In this document: in pieces, positions 1 to 11,019 of the stretch
How the letters are laid out: each line of letters starts with the position of its first letter
How positions within the stretch are numbered: position 1 is the stretch's first letter
Source of the DNA: Oikopleura dioica
Taxonomy: Eukaryota > Chordata > Appendicularia > Copelata > Oikopleuridae
Assembly: GCA_907165135.1 (NCBI GenBank)
Contig: OU015566.1
Coordinates: forward strand, 6,184,157 to 6,248,156
Direction of reading: 5' to 3'
Length of the DNA: 64,000 nt
Position numbers and translations under genes: made by a program
The notes under the pieces: generated by a model
Told to the model about the DNA's origin: nothing
The model's input: only the letters and a program-made list of their open reading frames with translations
The model's database searches: none

Positions 1-168
1 TGAACTTTCTCACTATCTTGTCTCTCACAAAACTCTTGATTTGGAAATAAACAACTCTACTCTACTCAACCAAGCTGACTCTTTCTTGACTCCAAAGGCC
101 AAGCATCCCAGTATATAGGCCTTAGATTTAGATACAGTCATACATACACACTATACTGGTGACTGAAG
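1..168 (+). repeat. 3' part of an old LTR plus primer-binding site
   Basis: Bases 1-150 match a second stretch at about 3385-3530 (shared blocks such as AAATAAACAACTCTACTC and AAGCATCCCAGTAT), so this is a dispersed LTR-like repeat. Six bases after its likely end comes TGGTGACTGAAG (157-168). The same 12 bases lie five bases after the 5' LTR of the intact Ty3/Gypsy element at 36521. TGG-initial sites pair with the CCA end of a primer tRNA, so this is read as LTR end plus PBS of a related, older element. The 5' part lies outside the window. Confidence 0.6.
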
Positions 169-654
169 TTTACGAACCGCGCCTGCTGCTACTTGATAGA
201 AAGGATAAGTGATAAAAAATTCGAGAGACCCAATTGAGTAGTAGTCCATCTTTTTATCGTATAATTAGGCGATTGGCCCCGGTTTATTACATTTCCGCTT
301 ATAGACAAATTAAAAGCGGCGGTTTTTTAGAAATTGATAGGGGATGAAAGTTTTGAGACTCGATCATCCATCCAAAAAGACGCTCTTTTGCGTCAAGCTC
401 TAGGAAAGGGGCGTAATGTGAAATGCATACTACCAGTCATTTCTCAAGTTTGTTAACAGGGATAGAGCGCCGCTTGTTAAGAAACATGGGTTTGCCGAAA
501 ATAGATGGGCGCTCGCTAAGCCTGCCTTTCTCGGCTTGGAAAGCGGAGCTTCGCACCCCTTGTTAAGAAACTTGGGTTTTCCAAAAATAGATAGGGCGCC
601 CGGTGTTAAGAAACATGAGTGCAAATCGGTGTTAAAAAACTTGAGAAATGACTG
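169..654. other. Non-coding; short repeated motif only
   Basis: No gene seen. A motif of about 30 bases beginning GTTAAGAAAC and containing AAAATAGAT recurs three times at 470-615, one copy partial. This would be the leader region of the older LTR element if that element was once intact. Confidence 0.4.
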
Positions 655-1366
655 TAACGCACAGGATTTTTGGAGCCAAGTGCGAATTCCACCTTGTTCC
701 TATTGACATCAGAGATACCAAGGAGGATATGAAATATTCCCAACTCCAAACAAGATTTTCGGCTGAGCGTGAAGATTACATGAAAAATTATTAAAATAAA
801 ATCACGCCAGAATTAGAAAACGAGGAATATTTCAAGAATATGCCTAATAACGAAACAAAATAGATCATTCAGGGTCTTGCAGCACTTGACACCAAATATT
901 ATTTATTTTTGGCGTACGCATACGGTCTTACTTTAGAGCCTGTTTAGAAGAAAGTGGTTCTGAGGGCGAATCAAGGAGAATCCCTAAGGGACAGCCCAAA
1001 AATAAAACAAGCCCTCAGACTAGAGTTCAGAAAACCCCCAAGTACAAAATCAGCCACAAAACCAATCTGGACAAAAACGGGAAATAAGTACTCAACCTGG
1101 TCCAAGTTCGAAAATCGGAAATTAATCCCCAAATATTTCATTAACTCAGACAAACCAAAAAATTTCGGATCAAAATTTTTAACAAATCAAATCAAGATAC
1201 CGCTCTGAAAAAGTTACATAATGACACTTTTATGTTCCAATTTCAAAAACTCACTTCCGACTTTCGCTACCTCTCTTTTCTCACTTCCAATACCGCCGAC
1301 AAAGAAGAAATTCTACTTGTTGCATCAAAAGTGTTGAAAACCAGCTCTAAAAAACATTTATTTTGA
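655..1366 (+). pseudogene. Decayed gag-like reading frame of an old retroelement
   Basis: One frame from about 655 to 1208 reads as protein-like sequence rich in charged residues, interrupted by three stops (TAA near 790, TAG near 862, TAG at 945), with a clear open stretch at 954-1208. From 1211 to about 1366 a second frame reads on plausibly (through SDFRYLSFLTSNTADK), implying one frameshift. It follows an LTR end and PBS at 1-168, where gag should be. I do not recognise a domain; the gag call is from position. It is dead as it stands. Confidence 0.4.
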
Positions 1367-1399
1367 CAACAAAGAAGAGTACAAAAAAAAGATAAATAA

Positions 1400-1684
1400 A
1401 GAAAGAAATGTCGGAAAGAAACGTCGACGTTGTCCGGAAGGGACTTGTTCTCCTTGACGTCCAAGATGGTAGACGGACGAAGGGCGATTTTGTCCTCATT
1501 CTTATTGACCCAAGCACTGTGCTCATCGCCGTTAAAGACGATGCCAAGGTGCGGGCCAGATGGAGCAACGCGAGCCGAGCACAAGAGACGACCATTGTCG
1601 CTGATCGCGAATCCCAAATCGCTGGGTGGGCCCATCCTCTGTTGCTGTCTTCCGAATAAGAACAATCGACGATAATGATATGCT
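1400..1684 (-). pseudogene. Second exon of the small tandem family (copy A), first exon missing
   Basis: The minus strand after an acceptor near 1684 encodes a stretch containing DLGFAISDNGRLL, GIVFNGDEHSAW and ILDVKENKSLP. This aligns with the second exon of the intact plus-strand copy at 2381-2605 (TQGYVLLCNPAGKLF) and with copies at 3810 and 5481. No matching first exon lies upstream to 1960. The frame runs open to 1267 through low-complexity residues, so the true end is unclear. Function unknown. Confidence 0.5.
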
Positions 1685-2164
1685 CAGAATGCAATTATCT
1701 GAACGCAGGACCTAATTATAGGAATGACAGTGGCCGTGCATCCAGCTACTGTCTACAACTGTCTTTAACAGATAAGCTTTTTACACACTGTACTTTAGCC
1801 TCCTAAAGTTGTCAGCGAAATTCTACGAAGAATTTTGATCAAATATCTACTGAGTTAACGAATAGTGAGCTTTTGAAATCTAATTAAGCGCGAAAGGTGC
1901 TAGTTTCAGAGAAAAATGAGAATCTGCACGAGCTCAACTTTTTTTCGAGGAGCATTTTTCCGTTGTAATGCGTTTCCTCTTCGCTTTAATTGAGATCTTT
2001 GACGTTTTGATGAGGTTTCTGCATTTGATGGATGATGTTGGAAGTCCTGATGAGAAAATGTCGGTATCAGCAGGTGGCGGTGTAAGAAGTGTGCATAAAA
2101 CTGCTGGTATTTTCTGCAGAATCACCACTTTCCGAAAAATTAAACTTTTCCGAAAATCTTCAAG

Positions 2165-2605
2165 ATGTCTGAGCCAGCCACGAATAACTTTTGCAAAACG
2201 CTCAATGTAGCTGCTGACCTTCTTTTTACGGAGATGACGAAGCATTACAACTTTCTAGAGGACTTGTCCAGGAACAATGCGCTCCTCATCTATGATGACA
2301 CCGAGACGAGATACGCTGAAGTTTTCCAGGTGATTTTTCGTTTTTCTATTGATCTTGTTTCTTGAAATGTTTATCTTCAGGGTTATTCTGCCGACCGTGT
2401 CTGGAGTCCAGTTCTTTTGAGTCGTGATAGTTCCGTTAAAAATCCTCTGAAGGACTGGGTGCGCTTTCCGATGACTCAAGGGTATGTTCTTCTTTGTAAC
2501 CCGGCTGGCAAGCTCTTCGTGAGCCAAGTAGGAGTTCTAGCGGGTCCGATTATTGCTTGCAGCTTCTGCAAGCACAACAACGGATGGAAGACGGGCAGCC
2601 ACTAA
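2165..2605 (+). CDS. Small two-exon protein, intact member of a local family
   Basis: Exon 1 is 2165-2329 (ATG, 55 codons). A 51-bp GT-AG intron follows, and exon 2 is 2381-2605, giving 129 aa. Both exons stay in phase and the last codon is a clean stop. There is no signal peptide or membrane span. The first exon is helix-like and acidic (LIYDDTETRYAEVFQ at its end); the second carries a predicted beta-type stretch (GYVLLCNPAGKLFVSQ, then CSFCKHNNGWK). Family unknown to me. At least six damaged relatives lie within 4 kb, mostly on the other strand, and all share the intron position. This is the only copy without a stop or frameshift. Confidence 0.65.
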
Positions 2606-2619
2606 TGATTCGACGTTTC

Positions 2620-2848
2620 CCGCCAAAAGGCCTTAAGAAATCACTAGAATCAGCGAATAGGAAAATCAAACCTGAATCAAGGCCCCGTTTGACGTTGGCT
2701 TCCGGACAGATTCACCATCCAAAATAAGCATCTCGTTGTCTTTGGCGTACCGGAGATAAAAGGGTTGAAGTTCAACGAGTTTCTTGAAGATCGCGTCCCC
2801 GACCTCGTTGAATTTCGTGACAAAACCGGAAGTTACTCGATCACTCAT
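2620..2848 (-). pseudogene. Small tandem family, copy C: exon 1 and a stub of exon 2
   Basis: An ATG at 2848 opens a 59-codon exon (MSDRVTSGFVTKFNEVGD to the donor at 2671) that aligns with exon 1 of the intact copy, including the LILDGE segment. After a short GT-AG intron the frame meets TAG within about ten codons, and the sequence then runs into the inverted intact gene. Truncated copy. Confidence 0.5.
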
Positions 2849-2904
2849 TTGTCGTGGAAAAAGTCCTTGGTTGCCCGTGGAAATTCTTGAAAAAGAATGA
2901 TTTC

Positions 2905-3290
2905 TAAACATCAAACACGATATTTTATCAGCCTACGGAAGAACGCCATCAAGTGGGAGAAGAGAGCTGCACCTGTTGTCAAAAAATCACTCTTCAAAAG
3001 ACAAAATCTAATCAAAAAGCCAATCAACAAACGGAAGACCTTTATTGCCACCGAAGAATGAAAAACAATTCTGAAAGATAAGTTTTGAAACCGTGCCAAC
3101 CTAATTTAACCTCTGAACTTACCTTAGATTTTCCTTCCCAATTATCTTTCCAATCAACGTTTCTTCCTTTATTACTTTCGCTAATCAAGCTGACTTGAAT
3201 CTGCATTTATTCTGAACAAATTCCGTAGAAATTAGTTCTTTCCGTAAGGGGGTGGAGTAAGGGTGTAAAACTACTGTTGCTTAGCCTTAG
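2905..3290. repeat. Segmental duplication, first copy (second at about 4365-4760)
   Basis: The two stretches share long blocks: CATCAAGTGGGAGA, AATCTAATCA-type runs, AAATTAGTTCTTTC, and a G-rich stretch GTAAGGGGGTGGAGTA followed by CGGGTGTAAAAC or a near variant. A third, weaker copy of the last part is near 6030-6090. The family gene copies sit beside these blocks, so gene plus flank were duplicated together. Confidence 0.55.
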
Positions 3291-3374
3291 CGTCCTGTAA
3301 CCCGACTGTATCTCAGAAGGCATCCTTCTGATTAGAAAAAGGCTCTAAATTAGTCTCGTGCCTCGGGCCGAGCT

Positions 3375-3545
3375 AATTGCTGATTTCTCTGAACTTTGTC
3401 TCTCAACAAAATATCTTGATTTTTGAAATAAACAACTCTACTCTCCACTCCAAAGCTGACTCTTCCTTGTCTTCAAAGCAAAGCATCCCAGTATTAGGTT
3501 TAGCTTAGATACAGTATATTTACACCTATAGTATGTGTGTAAAAA
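3375..3545. repeat. Solo LTR-like fragment
   Basis: Matches bases 1-150 of the window over most of its length, including AAATAAACAACTCTACTC. No primer-binding site follows it. A short piece (TGTGTAAAAAGCTTATCTG) also recurs in inverted orientation near 1765-1790. Confidence 0.5.
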
Positions 3546-3809
3546 GCTTATCTGTTATTGCATTTTGAGCAGGCGGACTCAACTAAAGAGCTTACTATCG
3601 ATTTCTCAGACTAAAAAAACCTCATTTGCGTCAGGCTCAAGAAAAAGGTCGTTATATAAAATGTTTACTTACCCACAGAAAAACAACAACTTGCTGCAAC
3701 CGGTCCTCTGAAGGATCCTGCAGAAAGACAGGAAAAAAGAAGATAAAGAAAAACAGTTGGACAACAAAGAAGATATGAAGACGACGAATAGCTTCTGCAG
3801 CAGAAGTAT

Positions 3810-4303
3810 TCAAACCTGTGGACCCCAGACGACAGCGCTGGAAATCCAGGCCTTGTTGTCGTCGTTGTTGCTCCAGGCATTTTCCAGATCGCCTCCATAA
3901 GTGACGCAAATGACGCTTCCTTTCTTCACTTTGTCGTCACTGGCAAGAAGACGGCCACTTTCTGACAGGATCAGATGGACTTCTGTCTGCTTGGAGCTAA
4001 TGGGCATTACGTCTAGGCCCACGAGAGAATTGCTGCAGTCATCAAAATATTTTGACAAGCAGACAGGTTCTCACTACGAGTGGAAACTTTAGAAATGAGA
4101 TAGATCGATTATTCCATGGAATGAAGTACCTTGTACACCATGCCTTTGTCGTCGAGGTTTTTCATCTCTCCGACATCAGAAATGACAATTTGATTACCGA
4201 TGTTATAATCCCAGAAAAATGGTTTGATTTAAATAATCTTCGCAAAAATCATTTGAGCACGGTGGTGCATAGAATTCAGGAGCTCGTCTCTGAAATGCTC
4301 CAT
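3810..4303 (-). pseudogene. Small tandem family, copy D, one in-frame stop
   Basis: The ATG at 4303 opens an exon that aligns with copy C (MEHFRDELL, later IVISDVGEM) but has a TAA about 25 codons in, where copy C reads KKLVEL. After an intron the second exon reads TEVHLILSESGRLL and VICVTYGGDLENAWS and ends at 3810. One base change would reopen it, so it decayed recently or is a sequencing variant. Confidence 0.5.
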
Positions 4304-4764
4304 TTTTCTACGGCTTAGTCTTGTGAATGATAATAATTTTCTCCAATATGGATAGTGATGACTTTTGGAAAATCAACCGTCATTTTTATCAGTCAAAGGA
4401 ACAACGACATCAAGTGGGAGACGATAGCTAGATCTTTACCAAGAAAATCAAACCTTCAGAAGACGAATTTAATCATAAAGACAATCAACGAACGACATTA
4501 TTTTATTTGCGACGAAGAGTTAGAAACAATTCTAAAGATGAGTATTTAAAATCGTGCCAAACTAATATTTAAAGTCTGAATTAACCTTAAATTTTCCTTT
4601 TCAATTATCTTTCAAATCAACGTTCCTTCCTTAATTACTTTTTTTAATCAATGTCTCTTAAATCTTCATTTATTCTGAACAAATTCAGTAGAAATTAGTT
4701 CTTTCTGTAAGGGGGTGGAGTACGGGTGTAAAACAACTGTAGCTTAGCGTTTGCTTACTGTAAC

Positions 4765-5165
4765 TCGACTGTATCTCATGATCGGATTGAGAATCTAAGA
4801 CGTTGGTTTGGTTTACAAAGACTTTCCCTGACGGATTCGCTAGAATAACTTAGCTTTCGGACATTTTCAAGACAGACCAATTTTTCAATGGATCTTCTTT
4901 AGATGAAGTAAAGCGCGATAACAGAACTGGCGACCAGATGGTATCCGCCGATGTCCGGAAATAGTCCTGAAGTTCACGATTCGTAGAAAATGGAAAATAT
5001 TCACCTTGAAGATCTGAGTGTTGTAATAACCATATTCAGTCTCATCAAAAATCACGAGCTGATTATTGACGGCTCTTGCTTCTAGAAATAAGAGCTTTTC
5101 TTCATCTCCTCAAAAAGTATATCCGCGGCTTGATCTAATGTCTCAGCGAAGTCTTGGTTTCGAGT
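4765..5165 (-). pseudogene. Small tandem family, copy E, frameshift and stop
   Basis: The minus strand reads TLDQAADILFEEMKK, then a one-base frameshift, then NNQLVIFDETEYGYY. A 33-bp GT-AG intron in the family position follows, then a second exon with TIWSPVLLSR and DPLKNWSVLKMS, a TAA, and a further match (VILANPSGKVFVNQ). The similarity to the intact copy (RVWSPVLLSRDS, NPAGKLFVSQ) is the closest of all copies. Confidence 0.55.
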
Positions 5166-5350
5166 ATCGCTAGATGACCGTGCTCGCCATCAAGCATTTG
5201 CGGTCATCGTGGTTGGACCAGCTAGATTCAAGGTCTCCCCCATATGTGACGCAAATAGCGCTGCCCTTTTTCAACTTTTCATCGCTGGCAGATTTTTCTG
5301 TTTTATACAATTCTTCGTGTGAATTGAGATCCTTCTCCAAATTTGCAACT
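5165..5350 (-). pseudogene. Small tandem family, copy F: 3' exon fragment
   Basis: The minus strand reads SASDEKLKKGSAICVTYGGD followed by LESSWSNHDD and a stop. This is nearly identical to the end of copy D. It abuts the truncated start of copy E directly, marking a deletion or fusion junction at about 5165. Confidence 0.5.
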
Positions 5351-5480
5351 CCCGGAAAAGAAGCGAAGGAAAGAAATATAAGGAGAAATATTGAAGTTGG
5401 CCGGCTTGAAGGTAGCTAGTTCTCAAGATACTCCCAAATGGTAAAGGGCGCACACCGAACTTGTCGGCATCGTTGCTAGT

Positions 5481-5860
5481 TCAGACGCTGTGCTCTGTTC
5501 CGTTGTATGCGATTCGGATATGAGTCTCAAACTGATGAGTTCGGCCGAATTGAGCCTCAATTATTGTCAATAATTTATTGAGGAAGCGCCTCTCATTGCT
5601 GATCGCAAAGCCTACATTGCTTGTTGGCCCAACGAAGAAGTTTGTAGTCAAGATGGTGGGATTATTCGCCTTAGCGTCAAAAGGACTGCACAATAAAGGC
5701 AGTCATTCATTGGCCAGAGGGCCTCAAAGAAAATACGAAATCGGCAAAATCAAACCTGAATCAGGGCTTATGAGAAATTGGATTCCGTACTAATTCATCA
5801 TCAAGAATCAACATCCTAATCTCCAACCTCTATGAATTTGGAAACGAAACCCATAGATCA
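5481..5860 (-). pseudogene. Small tandem family, copy G, frameshifted
   Basis: First-exon remnants (ATG near 5853, stop after ten codons, later MLILDDELV) are followed by the family intron (donor near 5756) and an exon 2 with an early TGA and then TSNVGFAISNERR and HIRIAYNGTEHSV. Flanks match those of copy C. Inactive. Confidence 0.45.
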
Positions 5861-5869
5861 TTCATGGCT

Positions 5870-6580
5870 CTGGGGCTTAAAGTCTTTGGTTGCCCTTGAG
5901 AAATTTTCGAAAGAAAATGATTTTGGAAACATCATAAACGATATTTACTCGCTGAAGTTTCCAACACTTTTTCTTCTTGAATTACTTTTTCGTATCAGCG
6001 TGTCTTAAATCTGCATTTTTCTCTGAGAAAAAAACTTCTCGTAGAAACTAAGTTGACTTGTTGGGTTTGGAGTATGGTGGTAAACAACTGTCGCATATTG
6101 TCATCTCGATGCATCGATATATCGATATATCGATCTTACCACGTCAAGTTTCCTTTGAGATTGAAAATGATACAAGAAAATTGATTTTTTTCCATAAAAA
6201 AAGCAATCAAAAGGGGCAAATTTAATTTTGAGAAAAACAAACGAGCAAAAAAATTTTTTGCTGAAAAATTTCTTGTTTAGGCTACCTTGCTATAAGGAGA
6301 GGTGTCAGAAACCGACATAAAAATTCCGACAAATTTCGCGTGAAAGTTTTCAACCAGATTTTTGATATTCTGGTAGGATTGAAAGCCGGAAAGTGAACTT
6401 TGAGAAAAACAAGTCGCTTCAATTTTATTTATTTTTTAGAGAATGCAGTAGCCATCAATGACAGGCGTGATAAAAAGTACTGGGAATTGAGTTCTAGCAG
6501 TTTGGTTCGCAACAATGTTTATCCAAATTATTTCTTCTTTTGTAGAATTGAAATCTTTTAACGCTTCGAAAACAAGCAAT
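5870..6580. other. Non-coding, AT-rich
   Basis: No gene seen. A short ATCGATAT microsatellite lies at about 6112-6134. Confidence 0.4.
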
Positions 6581-7428
6581 TATTAGATATAATTAGATAT
6601 AATTTCGACGCAATGACCTAAATCTATTTTTTGAATCGGAGAAGCCGGTAATTTTGAATTTTGGTAAAGCCCTGGTATGACATAAATTGAGTTTTCCAGA
6701 AGAATCGATGAGTGGTAAATAACACCCTGAAACAAGGTGAAATTTAATACCTTAGTGGAAGAACGACAAACCTCTAAGAGAGAGTCGATTCGTTTCCAGT
6801 TGTCGTCTTTCAATCGCCAAATATCTTTCAGATATCCATGTGAAATAGTATTGATACCTCCAATAGTCAAAACAGAACCTGAAGGGAGTCCGACTGTAGA
6901 AAAAGACGCAATCCATCTTAATTATTTTCTAACTCTGTTTATTTTTTTTCTTACTTAGGATGTTTTTTTAAATAGATCCAGCCTTCTTCCTCAGTCAAAG
7001 TTTCAACTGCTCCTTTTGCACGAAAACCTCCGATTGCTGTCGGACGACTGTTATAAAGGGTTAGTTGACCTTGCCAATGCAATGCTCCGAATTCAGAAGA
7101 AATTTTTTCGACTTTCGTTCCATCGAAAATCTCGCAGAATGTCAATTCATCTAGCCAACTAAAACAGATCATTGCTTAAAAATAAGATGAAATAAGGATT
7201 GATTTCCTGGTGCACTGCACCTTTATTTCCTCCGTCCAGAGTTATAACTCCGTGACCACTTTTATACTCGGAAATGAGTTGGACATTTAACTCGGAGAAA
7301 TAGCATCCATCTAATCGGGATATCTAAAAATTTTTATCAATTTTCTCGAAATAAATTTCCTTACTCTTGTTATACTATTACGTCCACCAAATAAGTAAAG
7401 CTGATCTTTAACTAGTGCGTGTCTAGAT

Positions 7429-7820
7429 CAGAGTTGCAAATTTAGTCTTTTTTTGCTGAGCTGAGTAGAAATTTCGCTTGTTGAGCTGAGCTGAGCTGGA
7501 ATTTTTGAGAAGTCATTGAGCTGAGCTGAGCAGAGTTTTTTGAAGGCTGTTGAGCGGAGCTGAATTGAGCACTCACAATTCTGAGCTGAGCTGAGCATGT
7601 TTTTACTGTAGTAAAAATGGCAAAATTGTGTGAGCTGAGCTTAGCTGGTTCTCTCATCATTGAATCGAGCTGAGCTGAGCTGACTTGTCTCAAAATTCAT
7701 CGACTTGAGCTGACCTGAGCAGGTTATTTAAGAAATCATTGAGCTGAGCTGACCTGAGCAGATTCTCTTCTGAAAATTGCAGTCGCTCAGCTAGCTCAGC
7801 TCACTAAATTTGCAACTCTG
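7429..7820. mobile_element. hAT-like non-autonomous element inside a kelch exon
   Basis: 392 bp bounded by CAGAGTTGCAAATTTAG and its inverse (CTAAATTTGCAACTCTG). Flanks are GTCTAGAT and GTCTAGAA, a 7-of-8 target duplication with the TCTAGA core typical of hAT. The interior is almost entirely degenerate GAGCT/AGCTC tandem units. The host reads TEDSR before it and HALVKDQL after it, matching HSRQALVNDQL in copy 2, so the insertion cut coding sequence. Confidence 0.8.
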
Positions 7821-8094
7821 GTCTAGAATCTTCCGTATATTTGGAAACTTCTCTGTAATACCCAAAGGAGGGACGAAAGGATATATTTTCTACTGATCCA
7901 TCCTTTAATGCGTATGGTGCGTAATTTTCTTTTTCATGTGGGAGAAGAACATTTATCTGCTTTGATTTGTCGATTGAATAAATAAAATTTTTGATTTTTG
8001 TGCTCCGGTCAAACTTGTAAATTCTGATTTTCTTGGCAGTTGTTGCCAAGTTCATTTCAATTTGAGATTTTTCTTCGCTTTTTTTCCCAAAATT

Positions 8095-8160
8095 CTGATC
8101 GAGTTTCAATTATTTTATCCGAAGACTTCGAAAATCTTTAAAATCAAAATGTAACCGTTC
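8095..8160 (-). other. Copy-1-specific intron with GA-AG borders
   Basis: 66 bp between IIE and NFGKKSEEKSQIEM. Removing it gives a 17-residue stretch that aligns without gaps to the uninterrupted stretch in copy 2 (IIKNGERMPKAKSTIKM). No GT donor restores this frame. Read as a gained intron. Confidence 0.55.
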
Positions 8161-8642
8161 CTCAATTATTTCAAGAACTGATGATTCCGAAGAACGATTT
8201 GTACTGAAATACAGTCCCAACTTCTTCAGCTTTTGTGAATGCAATTTCAAAAGAGAAGGCTCAGCCTTCCGAAAGTAGTCCGAATCGATCCAAATCGACC
8301 CATTCCCATAAATCCCGAGATTTAAAAGAGCAGTTCCATCGAAAAAGTGAAATGCTAAAATTTCCACTTTTTTACGTTTAGGCTGGAAATCGATTGAAAA
8401 TTCAAGATTTTCTGTTCCGTTGAGTTTGATTGGAATTGTTGAAATATGAGTTAATTCTGCAAGCGAAGAAAAGAAGTTATCGGGTATAATTGTTGTATGG
8501 TACATGTTCGGGCGAGGAAAACGCAGTTGATTAACAGCATTCTTTGCAAAGAGAGGGAAGACATCGTCGTGAAAGGAAAAGAAGGGATTGCTGGTCACAT
8601 GCATTTTCTTCTTAAATTTCTGTTGAACGAACTCGAGCTCGA

Positions 8643-8709
8643 CTTTTTCTGTTCATGGGATTTTAAAAATAAACAAGTAAGGCTATCATTTCTCTGGGAG
8701 AATTTAAAT
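8643..8709 (-). other. Copy-1-specific intron with non-GT border
   Basis: 67 bp between IFGK and VELEFVQ; copy 2 reads FLFDRIELEFVQ without a break. Gap-free joining requires AT-AG, or GA-AA if the ambiguous G is moved. No GT-AG choice keeps the reading frame and the aligned length. Confidence 0.45.
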
Positions 8710-9076
8710 CCTTTCCGAAAATAAATTCCACTTCAAAAGTAGTGTCAAAAATATAACTCTGAATGTAGATCTTTTCATCATTGATCAGCCCGTTTCCAAA
8801 ATATTCACATTCGTCGTTGATTATTCCACCCGGAGATGTATAGAAAGGATCATCGACGAACTTTGAAAACAATTGTGAGAAGCAGATTGAGTGTTCTTCG
8901 TAGTCAATAAGAGATCCGACCCACTCGCTCCCGATCGTGATCCAGCCTGCACCTTCTACCTTTAGTAATACCGAGTACAGTGTATTTGAAAGTGCAATAC
9001 TCCTCGTGACGAGTATCAGTAGGAGTCTTTCCACATCTATCTTTTTTCAGTTTGAAACATGATCGCGCAAATTAGG

Positions 9077-9470
9077 GTAGTAGGGGCTTTCATTCGAGCT
9101 ACGCCCCCGAGACCCCTCAACTAAGGCCTAAACCAGGGGGTAGAAGGGGGTTAACCGACCACTGACTCGACAAAAACTCGACCATCGACTGACCAACGAC
9201 AAATCTCAATGTCGGGTTGGGTAGGTACCGACCATAGCCCGGCCAAAACCCGACAATGTCGATTTGGTCGAGTGTCGACGCCGACCCTAGGCTCCAGGAG
9301 GCATGTAGTGAATTCGAGGCAAGCTCGAAGGATAGCCCCTCACTACGAGCCAGGGCCTTGTCTCCCGGCCTCCCCCTAAGAGTTCTCACTCACTGACCAT
9401 AACCACTTGCCCAGATTCTAGAGATATTGGATGGCTCGAATCAAAGGCTAAAATGGTAGCCCCTCTCTAC
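9077..9470. mobile_element. ATTCGAGC-end element in an intron
   Basis: Ends GTAGTAGGGGCTTTCATTCG and, inverted, GTAGAGAGGGGCTACCATTT then GATTCGAGCC. Related ends occur at 27935, 33640, 46979 and 48900. The interior is rich in CGACC/GGTCG units. It lies between the linker exon and the next exon of copy 1, and its right end supplies a GT that would serve as donor in phase. Confidence 0.55.
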
Positions 9471-11019
9471 GGAATATATTTCAATCCGTTTCAATGGGAC
9501 AACATGGACGGGATCCATGTCTCTATATTCAGCCGGCAATTGAATATCGTCTTTTCTCCATCCTTTTTCCAATTCTTCGTCTTTTCTGATTTTATGCAGG
9601 GCAACGGTAGTCGAAAGTGTAAGATACTTGTTACCAAGCTCAACACTCATCAAAGTAAAGACTCCTCTAAAGCTAACGGAAGATGTCTTCGCGTTGAAAT
9701 GGTTACTAGCAATATGGCCCTGTGCTTCTTCAAATTTACCCGAATTGAAATCGGGAGCATAGTAGTAGCATTTATATTGCCTTTTCGTTGGTGAGCTTTT
9801 ACTGCTCAAAAATTTAACTCACGTTAAAATATCTTCAAATTTTTGAACGTTTCAAATGACAATGACGGCAAACACTTTTCTTCCCTTTTCTTGGTAGCGA
9901 CTCTCAATATGGTGAGTTCCGATAGACGCGCCAAAATGAAATACGAAATATCCCCTATAAAAAGTAAGCTTCGTTTTTTTGGGAAAGACATAATCTTATC
10001 AGGGACCCCATTTATGAATACTTACAATCTCCGTCTTTTCAAATCATTAGCAATTAGAGTTGTACCATTATTTTCAACCACCATCAGATCTCCCCAAACA
10101 TCTACCAAATACTGTTTGCCCTGAAGAAAAGTAGCACCGAATGACTTTTGCGTTTTCTGGATCTTGTTTATACTGTTATGAAGTCTTATCTGTAAATTTT
10201 AAAACGTTCATAAGGGAAGGAAGTATGTGATGAGCTCATGTTTACTGGCATAGTTTTCCCATTCCAATCGGATAGAATAATAGGATACTGCTTCCAAATG
10301 TCTCTACTTGACCAACGGTCAGTTATTAATGTTGCATTATCAGGAATGTCGTCTTGGGAAATGGATGTGGTGGAGTTGATCCGTAAATCAAAAACGGGAA
10401 CCATCTTCTGACGAGAACCGAGCTTTTCGCACTTGTAATAAGGACAAGGACAGCCATTTTTGCAGTATTTCTGAGTTGGACAAACGGCTCCTGCAGCATC
10501 GGAAGATCGAGTCAGCGCGAAACAGATCGCCTCACAGGACGAGATTGGATCCTTCTTCGTTGATTTCAAAACCAGCGTTGCTGAACAAAGATGACGGCAC
10601 ATTTTCTGGTCGTAAAACTGTTTCTTCTGACAGCGGATGAGATTCACTTCGTTGTCTTCTTTTGTAAAAACAGCAGCTTTTTCTTCTTTTGCTTTGATTT
10701 CGGAAACTGGCTCGGGAAAGATGAATTCTTCTGTTTCGTAGCATTGCTTCATCAAATGTCCGCAAAAGTCCATGGTGTTCGTTCGAACGCATTTCTTATA
10801 ATTTCGATGGCAAGTTGAAGTCAGAAAAAGGGTGGAAAAGTGGTGACGAAATTTATAATCGACAAAAAATCTGCGATAACTTTTCGTCGCACGATTGAAA
10901 AATTTTCCACCCTTGTCAGGAAAGTCGTCTGGGCTCGAGATCTTTCCAATGATACCACATTGGCTTAAATTGTTTAGTCGACTACCTAGGTAGTGTTTCT
11001 AGGGGCTAACGGTCGGTCT

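Noticed and set aside
1968-2245. ORFs on both strands upstream of the intact small gene
   Set aside because: No similarity to family copies and no supporting splice pattern.
7442-7693. Ser/Ala/Gln-rich repeat protein
   Set aside because: Translation of AGCTC arrays inside the hAT-like element. The same applies to 27366-27656.
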